Shown here one piece after another: positions 1 through 7,736 of a DNA stretch of 64,000 nucleotides. The number at the start of each line of letters is the position of its first letter. Position 1 is the first letter of the stretch. The position numbers and the translations under genes are program-made. Below the pieces are notes generated by a model. That model saw only the letters and a list, made by a program, of their open reading frames with translations, was not told where the DNA came from and searched no databases. The stretch comes from Pelagibaculum spongiae. GTDB taxonomy: Bacteria; Pseudomonadota; Gammaproteobacteria; Enterobacterales; Pelagibaculaceae. The stretch lies in contig NZ_QDDL01000001.1 of the NCBI RefSeq assembly GCF_003097315.1, positions 62,001 to 126,000 of the forward strand. The letters run 5' to 3'.

Positions 1-97
1 GGAATTGATTACTTCAGATCTTATTTTAGACAATTCAGATTTAAGTGTCTCTTGACGCCCCTTGACTTCATCACTTAATTCAGAAAATAATTTTTTT
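1..97 (-). other. possible frameshifted continuation of the 65-aa coiled-coil ORF
   Basis: Directly after the stop region of the 65-residue ORF, the minus strand stays open to the window edge one frame back. It encodes a charged heptad-like stretch (…SELSDEVKGRQETLKSEL…) that continues the coiled-coil character of the upstream protein. The frames meet at a run of seven A residues (T at 91-97 on the plus strand). This could be a homopolymer indel, a decayed gene or a programmed -1 slip. The rest lies outside the window. Confidence 0.4.
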
Positions 98-272
98 CTT
101 GATTAATGGAATGTTCTATTTTAGACAAGGTTGTCTTTGATTCAGAAATTGCATCAGATATGGATTTATAACTTTCTAGCTGGCGATCAAACTTTCTTTT
201 TGTTAAAAAATAAGTTAGGGTAATCGAAACAACGATTGCAGCTGCAACTACCAGTATTATATTAACATCCAT
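75..272 (-). CDS. small membrane-anchored coiled-coil protein, unknown function
   Basis: This 65-residue protein has one N-terminal membrane segment (about residues 5-24, VNIILVVAAAIVVSITLTYF) followed by a basic stop-transfer patch (TKRKFDR) and a charged helical tail. The ATG at 272 has an AAGG ribosome binding site 8 bases upstream and lies 4 bases after the stop of the preceding minus-strand gene, so the two are probably co-transcribed. The layout of membrane anchor plus coiled coil resembles RmuC-like or other anchored coiled-coil proteins, but no catalytic domain is visible. The reading frame appears broken near position 91-97, so the real product may be longer. Confidence 0.55.
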   Translation of the reverse strand: MDVNIILVVAAAIVVSITLTYFLTKRKFDRQLESYKSISDAISESKTTLSKIEHSINQEKNYFLN

Positions 273-276
273 AGGT

Positions 277-675
277 TTACCTTAACTCCAAATTTACGAA
301 CTCATTTCGAAGGCTCTCTCTACCCTCACACCTTTTTTCATAAGCAGCCTTGGCATTTTCAATCGTTTTCTTAAACCTTTTTCTTTCCTCTATAATTTGG
401 GATTTTTCTCTAGCAACCTGAGCTTTTTCATTAGCAATTCGCGCCTTCTCTCTAGCCGTTTGTTCTTTTTCATGTGCAAGAATTTTGGCTTTTTCTTTAG
501 CAGCCACCTCCTTATCTTTCTGACGAGTTTGCTTATCATGCTCACGTTGCTTCTTAGCTCTTTCTCTCTCCCCTTGCTTATGCCTCCGCTCTGCCTCCCT
601 AGCCGCTTGCTTTTGTGCTCTATCAATGGCTTTGACGACTTTTATTACCGTTCTAAACCCACTTCCTCTAGCCAT
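277..675 (-). CDS. highly charged coiled-coil protein, unknown function
   Basis: This 132-residue protein is rich in Lys, Arg, Glu and Ala. After a short basic N-terminus it is almost entirely predicted coiled coil, with imperfect heptad and undecad repeats such as AREKARIANEKAQVAREK. There is no signal peptide or membrane segment. A GGAG ribosome binding site precedes the ATG by 6 bases. It sits 4 bases upstream of the small membrane-anchored coiled-coil ORF, so a joint structural or scaffolding role is possible, but this is inference. Overlapping ORFs in other frames are shadows caused by the biased composition. I do not recognise the family. Confidence 0.6.
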   Translation of the reverse strand: MARGSGFRTVIKVVKAIDRAQKQAAREAERRHKQGERERAKKQREHDKQTRQKDKEVAAKEKAKILAHEKEQTAREKARIANEKAQVAREKSQIIEERKRFKKTIENAKAAYEKRCEGRESLRNEFVNLELR

Positions 676-1017
676 ATTTTCTCCATTAATTCAATAGCAA
701 CTAGAACAGCTCTCACCTTTATTTTAGATATAACAGAAGTCAATTTATTTTATGTAATATCTATATCTACAACATCATCTAACCCAATTAGCTTAAATCA
801 TCAAGTATGTCGGCTTATTGCATCGTATTATGCGATACAACAGCTTATGCAAAACTATTATTTCATAGCACCACAAAAACATGACATCCAAACCCCACTT
901 TGACTAGCAAGCAACAATTTCTTCACCGTTCGAAAACAAGTTATAACTCACTACCAAACATGTCAATTGACAGAGGTGTCATTACCTACTTATTAAGAAA
1001 AACACTATAAATTAAAC
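676..1017. other. intergenic region, nothing recognised
   Basis: This AT-rich stretch lies between the coiled-coil gene pair and the permease terminator. It should hold the promoter of the 277-675 gene, but no convincing -35/-10 pair, RNA or repeat was found. Confidence 0.4.
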
Positions 1018-1054
1018 ATAAAAAACCTCGACCATTTCTGATCGAGGTTTTTTT
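1018..1054 (-). terminator. rho-independent terminator of the permease gene
   Basis: The inverted repeat AACCTCGA/TCGAGGTT has the loop CCATTTCTGA and is flanked by A and T runs on both sides, so it can act bidirectionally. The loop and overall form match the nusB terminator at 2823-2862 almost exactly. Confidence 0.85.
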
Positions 1055-1140
1055 AAATCCCACCGATAATTGCAGCTAAATTCAGTCAGTCCGCGCTTAT
1101 TCAGCAACCCGAACTTCTGCGAAGCTTGGCAACTATTCTG
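1055..1140 (-). repeat. decayed copy of the nusB 3' end
   Basis: Between the permease stop and its terminator, the sequence resembles the last codons and 3' flank of nusB (2878-2960). Shared blocks include TGCAGCTAAA, GCTTATTCAGCA and CGAAG(C/T)TTGGCA. Together with the nearly identical terminator this suggests a duplicated nusB tail downstream of the permease. Confidence 0.5.
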
Positions 1141-2544
1141 TTATTTTCCTATAGAAACAGCACCTTGATTCAAAATCAATCGATTCAATTCTTGTTTGGT
1201 GTGGTGAACTACCTGCAAATCATAAAACCGGTAAAAGCAGTAACCCATAACAGCCCACAGCAATACAATAATCGCTGACGGCATCGACAATGTACTGCTC
1301 AGCCCCGGCACCAATAGCAGAACTAAAAACATCATCGAGGCGATTGAACCAAATACTGCTGGCAAGAAGACCTTGCTATGTTCAGCCTTATACAGCTTAT
1401 AAGCCGACAAGCTTGCATATAAATAGCCGACAGAGGCGCCAACGCTGGAAGTACCAACAATCCAGCCCAATACGTTTCTACCAAACCACGGCGCAATTAA
1501 TGAGATGCCTAAAATAAATAAGATCGCATTTTTAGGTGTTTGATATTTCGAATCTAATACACCGAAGAATTCCGGCAGGATTTTTCCACGAGACATTGCA
1601 AACAACAGTCTGCTGGCTGCCATGTAAAAACCGTTAATTCCACCAACAATTGCCGACAGCAGTGCAAGTACCAGCGCCCACAAACCAATTTTTCCGAAAT
1701 AATATTCAACGGTATGGCCGGTTGCCCATGCAATTTTGCCACTAGTAATTTCTTCCAGCGTCACCCCGAAACTGGTAAAAAACAGAATCGAACAATAAAT
1801 CATTGCACCAATGAAAATTGAGAATATCGCTAGCCTAGAAGCTTCCTTCGCGTCAAAATCCAGTTCTTCGGCAACTTGTGGAATACAGTCAAAGCCGACA
1901 TAAAGCATCGGCGCGATGGCCAGCACTCTTAAAATATTCGACAGCTCAATATTTTGCCCATCAAGGAAAGTCGCAGTAAATGGATTATCTAGACCCGTTT
2001 TTGCAATGATCAAGCTTAAAAACAGAAAGACTATGCCGACCAACATCAGAACCATGATATTTTGAAAGTTGGACGCTAGCTTTATCCCTTTTATATTGAT
2101 CCAGGCAAAAAGGCATAGTGCAAAGATCGCCAGCGCAACTTCGCCCAAATAAATACTCGAGCCCGCTATCGTATACAAATAGCCAACTTTCAATAGACTA
2201 GGCATAACAAATTTGGCAACAAAAGCCAGCCCTGTGGCGTTAAACGGAATTAAACTGACATAGGCCAAGGTCAAAAACCAGCCACACACTAGCGCATGCT
2301 TCCAGCCAAATGCATCGTAGGTAAATGCATATTCACCACCGGCCACTGGAAACTTTTTCAATAAATAGCCGTAGTTTTTTTCCACACCAACAATAATCAC
2401 ACCACCAATCAAAATGGCAATAATCGAATTCAACATACCGGCACTCAAAAACATACTTCCGGGCAAGACAAATGCACCTGTACCAATAATTGCTCCGACA
2501 GCCAAAGATAATATATCGAACTTTTTAATTTCTTTTTTCAACAT
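1141..2544 (-). CDS. APC-superfamily amino acid permease
   Basis: This 467-residue integral membrane protein has about 12 hydrophobic segments, and the length is typical of APC transporters. The N-terminus carries the helix-1 signature GAIIGTGAFVLPG, which forms the unwound substrate-binding loop. It is followed by the conserved FPVAGGEYAFTYDAFG region. It probably takes up an amino acid or amine in symport or exchange across the inner membrane; the substrate cannot be read from sequence. It has its own promoter region and terminator and is flanked by a partial copy of the nusB tail, so it may have been inserted next to the nusB-rib cluster. The start ATG at 2544 directly precedes the usual MLKKEIKKFD-type N-terminus. 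Confidence 0.88.
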   Translation of the reverse strand: MLKKEIKKFDILSLAVGAIIGTGAFVLPGSMFLSAGMLNSIIAILIGGVIIVGVEKNYGYLLKKFPVAGGEYAFTYDAFGWKHALVCGWFLTLAYVSLIPFNATGLAFVAKFVMPSLLKVGYLYTIAGSSIYLGEVALAIFALCLFAWINIKGIKLASNFQNIMVLMLVGIVFLFLSLIIAKTGLDNPFTATFLDGQNIELSNILRVLAIAPMLYVGFDCIPQVAEELDFDAKEASRLAIFSIFIGAMIYCSILFFTSFGVTLEEITSGKIAWATGHTVEYYFGKIGLWALVLALLSAIVGGINGFYMAASRLLFAMSRGKILPEFFGVLDSKYQTPKNAILFILGISLIAPWFGRNVLGWIVGTSSVGASVGYLYASLSAYKLYKAEHSKVFLPAVFGSIASMMFLVLLLVPGLSSTLSMPSAIIVLLWAVMGYCFYRFYDLQVVHHTKQELNRLILNQGAVSIGK

Positions 2545-2822
2545 CGAATGTAAGCACCCATTTTTATAAAGACATCACACCAAGAAAAGCGACAACACAT
2601 CACCAACGTTTAATCACTTTTTGTTATATGTTCTGCTCGGCACGCAGCTGGGACTTTACCATAACCTTTGTAGTTACATGGATATAGGCGTGCAGCCGAC
2701 CCTGACCAATATCAGTTTTTAAAATGAATTTAATGACAATACAGTTTTAATTTTATTGTTTTAAATATCACGATGGCTATACCTCCGCTCGCTCTAGTCA
2801 CAAAACAACAAAAAATCAGAAC
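2545..2822. other. permease upstream region
   Basis: This AT-rich region lies between the permease start and the nusB terminator. It must contain the permease promoter on the minus strand, but no clear consensus boxes, operator or riboswitch were recognised. Confidence 0.4.
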
Positions 2823-2862
2823 AAAAAAAATCCCCAACCATTTCTGATCGGGGATTTTTTTT
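2823..2862 (-). terminator. rho-independent terminator of the nusB-rib operon
   Basis: The stem AATCCCC/GGGGATT with an ACCATTTCTGATC-type loop is followed on the minus strand by a run of T. It lies about 55 bases past the nusB stop. Confidence 0.85.
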
Positions 2863-2915
2863 GATTTGTTTTTAAAGCAAATCGAACACTGCAGCTAAAC
2901 CAAGCGGATTAATGC

Positions 2916-3347
2916 TTATTCAGCAGGCCGAGCCTCGTTTGGACGAAGTTTGGCAGCAGTTTTATCTAAAATGCTGTTAACAAACTTATTGGAGTCATCA
3001 GCGCCAAAAGCGTTAGTTAAATCCAAAGCTTCGTTAATCGCAACGGCTACTGGCACATCAACCCGTACTGACAACTCATAAGTTGCCAAACGTAAGATAG
3101 ACAGCTCAACGGGGGTGATTTCTTTCAGCGGACGGCTGGAGAATTCACTAAAAATAGCGTCTAACTGTTCAGCAGTACTGGCGGCACGGCAAAACAACTC
3201 TTTAAAATAATCCGAGTCGGTGCGTTTGAAATCATTGTCTGCCAAAAACTGGCCTTCAATGCCAACAATGCTATGACCGGTCATTTGCCATTGGTAAAGC
3301 GCTTGTACAGCCAATTTACGGGCTTTACGTCTTGCTGCAGGATTCAT
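2916..3347 (-). CDS. nusB: transcription antitermination factor NusB
   Basis: This 143-residue all-helical RNA-binding protein partners with NusE (S10) at boxA to prevent termination in rRNA operons. The sequence shows the NusB start ARRKARKLAVQALYQWQ, the central ITPVELSILRLATYEL segment, and the C-terminal VAINEALDLTNAFGADDSNKFVN block. Length is normal for the family. It is the last gene of the ribD-ribE-ribBX-ribH-nusB order, a common proteobacterial arrangement, and starts 1 base after ribH stops. A strong terminator follows. Confidence 0.96.
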   Translation of the reverse strand: MNPAARRKARKLAVQALYQWQMTGHSIVGIEGQFLADNDFKRTDSDYFKELFCRAASTAEQLDAIFSEFSSRPLKEITPVELSILRLATYELSVRVDVPVAVAINEALDLTNAFGADDSNKFVNSILDKTAAKLRPNEARPAE

Positions 3348-3348
3348 C

Positions 3349-3822
3349 TTAAACTCTTTCTAACAAATTAATCATTTCCAAAGCGGTCATGGCTGCTTCC
3401 GCACCCTTGTTACCAGCTTTAGTACCGGCACGCTCAATCGCCTGCTCGATAGAATCAGTAGTTAACACACCGAAGATTACCGGTACGCCAGTTTTCAAGC
3501 TAACCTGGCCCATACCTTTAGCAGCTTCACCTGCTACGAAATCAAAGTGCGCGGTACCACCACGAATTACTGCGCCTAAAGTGACTACCGCAGCGTATTC
3601 GCCGCTTTCTGCCAATTTTTGCGCCGCCAGAGGCATTTCATATGCGCCTGGTACTTTTATAACAACGATTTGCTCATCTTTAACGCCTTGACGACGCAGC
3701 GCATCAATAGCACCCGACTGCAGACTGTCAACGATGAAGCTATTAAAACGGGCAACCAGCAAGGCAATTTTTTTACCTGTAGGCTGAATGAAGTCGCCCT
3801 CAATTACTTGGATATTGCTCAT
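3349..3822 (-). CDS. ribH: 6,7-dimethyl-8-ribityllumazine synthase
   Basis: Lumazine synthase condenses 5-amino-6-ribitylamino-uracil with 3,4-dihydroxy-2-butanone 4-phosphate in the penultimate step of riboflavin synthesis. The 157-residue chain has the substrate-binding [11 protein letters not shown] segment, the [10 protein letters not shown] loop, [19 protein letters not shown] with the catalytic His, and [11 protein letters not shown]. Family length is normal, and it probably assembles into icosahedral or smaller oligomers. It is immediately upstream of nusB and 117 bases after ribBX. Confidence 0.97.
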   Translation of the reverse strand: MSNIQVIEGDFIQPTGKKIALLVARFNSFIVDSLQSGAIDALRRQGVKDEQIVVIKVPGAYEMPLAAQKLAESGEYAAVVTLGAVIRGGTAHFDFVAGEAAKGMGQVSLKTGVPVIFGVLTTDSIEQAIERAGTKAGNKGAEAAMTALEMINLLERV

Positions 3823-3939
3823 TATCTATTCCTGGTTAACGTATTCTGATTAACGCATTTTTACTGCGTCTGGTTGCCGAGATAAAACCAGCGCGGTACG
3901 CCTACCGCTACCGGTTATATCTCCGTCCAGCCTTGAAGG

Positions 3940-5079
3940 TTACTTATCAGACGATCCTTCGTAGGCAATATATTCTTCAATCTGCAGATCAAAACCTGAT
4001 AAGGCACTGAATTTTTTCGGCGCACTTAACAGCTTCATTCTGTGAACCCCCAAATCGGCCAAGATTTGCGATCCTGCACCCACGGTTTTATAACCCTGGA
4101 TTTTTTTATTGTTGGCATCATGTGGCTTGGCTGCCAAGTCTAGCTGAGCGACTTTTTCCATCAACTCATCTGCTGACTCTTGCTTGCCCAGCACCACCAC
4201 CACGCCTTCGCCTTGTTCGCCCACATAGCGAATTGCTTCTTGCAATGGCCAACCGCCATTAACACGCTCGCCACCGAGTAAATCTTCAATCACTTCCGGT
4301 ACGTGCACCCGAACTGGCACAGCTTTTTCCGGATCCAGCTGACCTTTAACCAATGCAAAGTGCACGTGGTCATCGATGCTGTCGCGGTATGGAATCAGAT
4401 CAAAATCGCCCCAGCGAGTTTCCATTTTGCGCGTTGGTTGGCGCTCAATAGTTTGCTCATGGCGATTACGATAATGAATCAGATCGGCAATAGTACCAAT
4501 TTTCAAACCATGCTTTTTGGCAAATATTTCCAGATCCGGCCGGCGCGCCATAGTGCCATCTTCGTTGAGAATTTCAACGATCACAGCCGCAGGCGTTCTT
4601 CCTGCCAGACGAGCCAGATCACAACCGGCTTCTGTGTGCCCTGCGCGGGACAAAACACCACCTGGCTGAGCACTTAATGGAAAGATATGTCCAGGCTGAA
4701 CAATATCGCTGGCCACTGCATCGGGTTTAACCGCTGCTTGCACAGTTACCGCACGGTCCGCTGCTGAAATACCGGTTGTCACCCCTTCAGCTGCTTCAAT
4801 AGAAACGGTGAAGTTGGTCGAATATTGAGAGTAATTGTCCTGCACCATTAGTGGCAGTTGCAGCTTTTTACAGTGTTCGCGGGTCAAGGTCAGACAGATC
4901 AGACCTCGGCCATGGGTCGCCATAAAGTTAATGTCTTCAGGACGAACGGATTCGGCGGCCATTAACAGGTCACCTTCGTTCTCCCGATCTTCGTCATCCA
5001 TTACGATGACCATTTTCCCCTGGCGAATGTCCTCGATTATTTCTTCTGTGGTGTTCAGACCTTGCTGCTCTGCCATCAT
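3940..5079 (-). CDS. ribB: 3,4-dihydroxy-2-butanone 4-phosphate synthase with degenerate GTP cyclohydrolase II-like domain (RibBX type)
   Basis: The N-terminal ~205 residues are a complete DHBP synthase, which converts ribulose 5-phosphate to the four-carbon riboflavin precursor. It shows the acidic loop [19 protein letters not shown] and [14 protein letters not shown]. The C-terminal ~165 residues follow the GTP cyclohydrolase II fold, but the zinc-binding Cys cluster (normally SLRCDCG) is replaced by GERVNGGW. The RQEGRGIGL catalytic segment is also absent. GTP cyclohydrolase II activity is therefore not expected and a separate RibA should exist elsewhere. Such RibBX proteins are known in gammaproteobacteria. 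The start at 5079 could instead be the second Met at residue 2; they are adjacent ATGs. Confidence 0.92.
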   Translation of the reverse strand: MMAEQQGLNTTEEIIEDIRQGKMVIVMDDEDRENEGDLLMAAESVRPEDINFMATHGRGLICLTLTREHCKKLQLPLMVQDNYSQYSTNFTVSIEAAEGVTTGISAADRAVTVQAAVKPDAVASDIVQPGHIFPLSAQPGGVLSRAGHTEAGCDLARLAGRTPAAVIVEILNEDGTMARRPDLEIFAKKHGLKIGTIADLIHYRNRHEQTIERQPTRKMETRWGDFDLIPYRDSIDDHVHFALVKGQLDPEKAVPVRVHVPEVIEDLLGGERVNGGWPLQEAIRYVGEQGEGVVVVLGKQESADELMEKVAQLDLAAKPHDANNKKIQGYKTVGAGSQILADLGVHRMKLLSAPKKFSALSGFDLQIEEYIAYEGSSDK

Positions 5080-5231
5080 ATCTACTCGTCTTGGACTGTT
5101 ATCTTCAAACTGGTTTTACTAAAAGCTGTGTTGGATAGAACGCTTACCCAAACACATCACTTAACCAAATTGAGTAAATCAGATGGTGCTAAACCCTATC
5201 TAACCTACTCACTATTACTGGTTTGCTCGGA

Positions 5232-5921
5232 TTAGCCGAGAAAACCGCATTTGGCCAAATGTTCCAGTGATAAACCAGTGGCTGCTGATGTGTCGCCATT
5301 CTCGTCATTATCATCAGTGGTTGTATTGCGCTGAAGCAATCGCTCCAGATAACGCGCCAACAAATCAACTTCTAGGTTGATGCTGTCACCGGCTTTTAAC
5401 CACTGAAGGGTTGTTCTTTGAAGCGTGTGCGGCACCAGATTGAGCTCAAAGTCATCACCGATCAATTTATTGACCGTCAAACTGACACCATCAATCGTGA
5501 TTGAGCCTTTGCGGGCAATGTAGTGCGCCAAACTTTTTGGAGGACGGATTAAAAATCTTTCGCTGCGCCCGGAAGTATAACGCTTAAGTAATTGGCCGAT
5601 GCCGTCGACATGGCCACTCACCAAGTGACCGCCCAAGCGGGTGGTTGGTGTTAGCGCTTTTTCCAGATTAACCGAATCACCAGAGTTGAGTTTGCCTAAT
5701 GTAGTCAAACTCAAGGTTTCGCCTGAAACATCGGCTTCGAAACCTTTCCCTTGTGAGGGTAATTTTGTGGCGGTTAAACAAACGCCATTGACTGCAATCG
5801 AATCACCCAATTGAACATCGGACAGATCAAGACTGGCTGAATCTACTGAGACAACAAAATCTTCACCCTTTGGGGTAACTGCGCGGATTTTACCTATCGC
5901 TTCAACAATTCCGGTAAACAT
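5232..5921 (-). CDS. ribE: riboflavin synthase
   Basis: Riboflavin synthase dismutates two lumazine molecules to riboflavin and the pyrimidine precursor. The 229-residue chain begins with MFTGIVEAIG and has two homologous lumazine-binding barrels, about residues 1-95 and 96-200. It contains GDSIAVNGVCLT, GHLVSGHVDGIG and GSITIDGVSLTVN. The C-terminal ~25 residues after the usual end (acidic TTDDNDENGD, then SLEHLAKCGFLG) are slightly longer than in many homologues. The gene lies between ribD (29 bases upstream) and ribBX (152 bases downstream) in the riboflavin operon. Confidence 0.96.
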   Translation of the reverse strand: MFTGIVEAIGKIRAVTPKGEDFVVSVDSASLDLSDVQLGDSIAVNGVCLTATKLPSQGKGFEADVSGETLSLTTLGKLNSGDSVNLEKALTPTTRLGGHLVSGHVDGIGQLLKRYTSGRSERFLIRPPKSLAHYIARKGSITIDGVSLTVNKLIGDDFELNLVPHTLQRTTLQWLKAGDSINLEVDLLARYLERLLQRNTTTDDNDENGDTSAATGLSLEHLAKCGFLG

Positions 5922-5950
5922 CTTCTATCCTGATTCAACTTTAAGCTCGG

Positions 5951-7042
5951 CTATAAAACCGTTGCAGTAATTCGCCAATCTTTGCCGATGGCGCGAATAT
6001 CCTGAATTTGCAGATCAATAGCATCGGCCATTTGCTGTAATTCAGGTAAATCAAATAAACCTCTGGCAGTATTTCCCATTAATTTGGCTGCCATATAAAC
6101 CACCAGCTCATCAACCAATCCTGCTTTAAGCAAACTCGCAGCTAAAACCGGACCTGCTTCAACATGAATCTGGTTAATTTCTCGCTGCCCCAGCAAATCC
6201 ATCAATCGAATTAAATCGACCCGTTGTGAATTTTGCTGTGGCAACTGAACCACTTCAGCCTGCGGATGTTCGCCTTTAATTGCTGAAGCGATTAATACCT
6301 GACCATTCGATTCAAAAATGCGTGCCTGATGCGGCGTTTGCAATTTAGAATCAACAATCACTCGCAAAGGTTGGCGGTGTAATTCAGGCAGCTGAAATGC
6401 GCCTTCATCTCGAACATCCAGCTTTGGATCATCTGCCAGCAAAGTGCCGGTTGCGGTTAAAATAGCGTCAGCTTCAGCGCGCATTCGCTGCACATCGGCC
6501 CTAGCGGCAGCGGAGGTAATCCACTTGCTTTGGCCATTATCCATGGCGGTACGACCATCTAGACTCATTGCCAATTTCAGGCGAATCCACGGCCGACCTT
6601 TTTCCATTCGAGATAGAAATCCAACATTCAAGGCGCGCGCCGCTGCTTGTTGCACGCCAGATGTGGTGATGATGCCTTGATTTTGCAAGTAGCCAAGGCC
6701 TTTACCTGCAACCTGTGGGTTAGGATCTTGCATCGCTGCAACCACTCGAACCACTTTGGCCTTAGCCAATGCTTGGCAACAAGGGCCTGTTCGCCCATGG
6801 TGAGAACACGGCTCAAGTGTTACATAGGCGGTGGCACCTTCAGTTGCATTGCCTTGTGCTTTGGCATCGGCCAGCGCATTGATTTCGGCGTGGGGTTGGC
6901 CTGCCTGATGATGCCAGCCCTGGCCAATCACTTGATCATCTTTCACCAATACACAGCCCACCCGAGGGTTAGGGTGTGTGGTAAAGCGGCCTTTTTCAGC
7001 CAGCTGTAAAGCTAGGCTCATCCAGCGATCATCAGCGATCAT
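5951..7042 (-). CDS. ribD: bifunctional diaminohydroxyphosphoribosylaminopyrimidine deaminase / 5-amino-6-(5-phosphoribosylamino)uracil reductase
   Basis: RibD carries out the second and third steps of riboflavin synthesis. The N-terminal zinc cytidine-deaminase-like domain (about 1-145) has HAEINAL and the zinc motif EPCSHHGRTGPC. The C-terminal NADPH reductase domain (about 150-363) has RPWIRLKLAMSLDGRTAMDNG and the phosphate loop region. The 363 residues match the family. The start ATG at 7042 gives the usual short N-terminus before WMSLALQLAEKGRFTTHPNPRVGCVLV. It follows nrdR by about 75 bases, preserving the nrdR-ribD-ribE order seen widely in proteobacteria. Confidence 0.96.
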   Translation of the reverse strand: MIADDRWMSLALQLAEKGRFTTHPNPRVGCVLVKDDQVIGQGWHHQAGQPHAEINALADAKAQGNATEGATAYVTLEPCSHHGRTGPCCQALAKAKVVRVVAAMQDPNPQVAGKGLGYLQNQGIITTSGVQQAAARALNVGFLSRMEKGRPWIRLKLAMSLDGRTAMDNGQSKWITSAAARADVQRMRAEADAILTATGTLLADDPKLDVRDEGAFQLPELHRQPLRVIVDSKLQTPHQARIFESNGQVLIASAIKGEHPQAEVVQLPQQNSQRVDLIRLMDLLGQREINQIHVEAGPVLAASLLKAGLVDELVVYMAAKLMGNTARGLFDLPELQQMADAIDLQIQDIRAIGKDWRITATVL

Positions 7043-7118
7043 TTACTTCTCTCATCACTACGCTTTAAAAATAACCAGCTGCAGATATCAATCGTCATGA
7101 GTCGATTAAAAAACCGGC

Positions 7119-7583
7119 TTAATCGACTGTTTTTTCACTGGCCATGCGGTCTAGTTCATCACGGAATTCTTCGATATCTTGAAAGCTGCGGTAAACCGAA
7201 GCAAATCGAACATAGGCTACTTCATCGAGTGCTCGTAATTCGATCATTACTTTCTCGCCGAGCTTATCAGAATGGACTTCCCGCTCACCGGTGGCACGCA
7301 AAGAATGCATGATGCGGGTAATGGATTTTTCGACTTCTTCTGCCGCGACTGGACGCTTTTCTAGCGCACGTAAAATTCCGCTGCGAAGTTTTTCTTCGTC
7401 AAAAGGCACCCGATTGCCGTCACGCTTAATAATGCGTGGCATCACTAATTCGGCAACTTCATAGGTAGTGAAGCGTTCCTGACAGGTTTGACACTGGCGG
7501 CGTCGGCGAATCTGGGATCCACCCCCTACCAGTCGAGAGTCGATGACCTTGGTGTCATCGGCATGGCAAAAAGGACAATGCAT
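7119..7583 (-). CDS. nrdR: transcriptional repressor NrdR
   Basis: NrdR represses ribonucleotide reductase genes in response to ATP/dATP. The 154-residue protein has the N-terminal zinc ribbon ([17 protein letters not shown] and [10 protein letters not shown]) and the ATP-cone domain (about residues 49-140, starting [21 protein letters not shown]). The usual gammaproteobacterial neighbour upstream, glyA, is here 19 kb away, with the acyl-CoA synthetase, chrA and the cassette island in between. No NrdR box was recognised next to the gene. Confidence 0.96.
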   Translation of the reverse strand: MHCPFCHADDTKVIDSRLVGGGSQIRRRRQCQTCQERFTTYEVAELVMPRIIKRDGNRVPFDEEKLRSGILRALEKRPVAAEEVEKSITRIMHSLRATGEREVHSDKLGEKVMIELRALDEVAYVRFASVYRSFQDIEEFRDELDRMASEKTVD

Positions 7584-7682
7584 AGAGCTCGCTAGCCGTT
7601 AACCCTTAGGGGTACATTCAATAAACAGGGTCGGCATATTAACACCATGGCCAGCGCTTTGCATGGGTTTGAACTATAGACT

Positions 7683-7711
7683 CTGGCCGCAAAGGTAATA
7701 CCTATGCGGCC
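7683..7711. other. strong inverted repeat between prpE and nrdR
   Basis: The arms TGGCCGCA and TGCGGCCA enclose a short loop just beyond the prpE stop. No T run follows on the minus strand, so it may be an mRNA 3' stabiliser or a weak terminator. Confidence 0.5.
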
Positions 7712-7736
7712 AATAGGGTGTTCTTAATAATGAAGG

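Noticed and set aside
3823-3939. FMN riboswitch in the ribBX-ribH gap
   Set aside because: The conserved AGGGTGAAATTCC-type and CAGTCC-like elements are absent; only a short hairpin is present.
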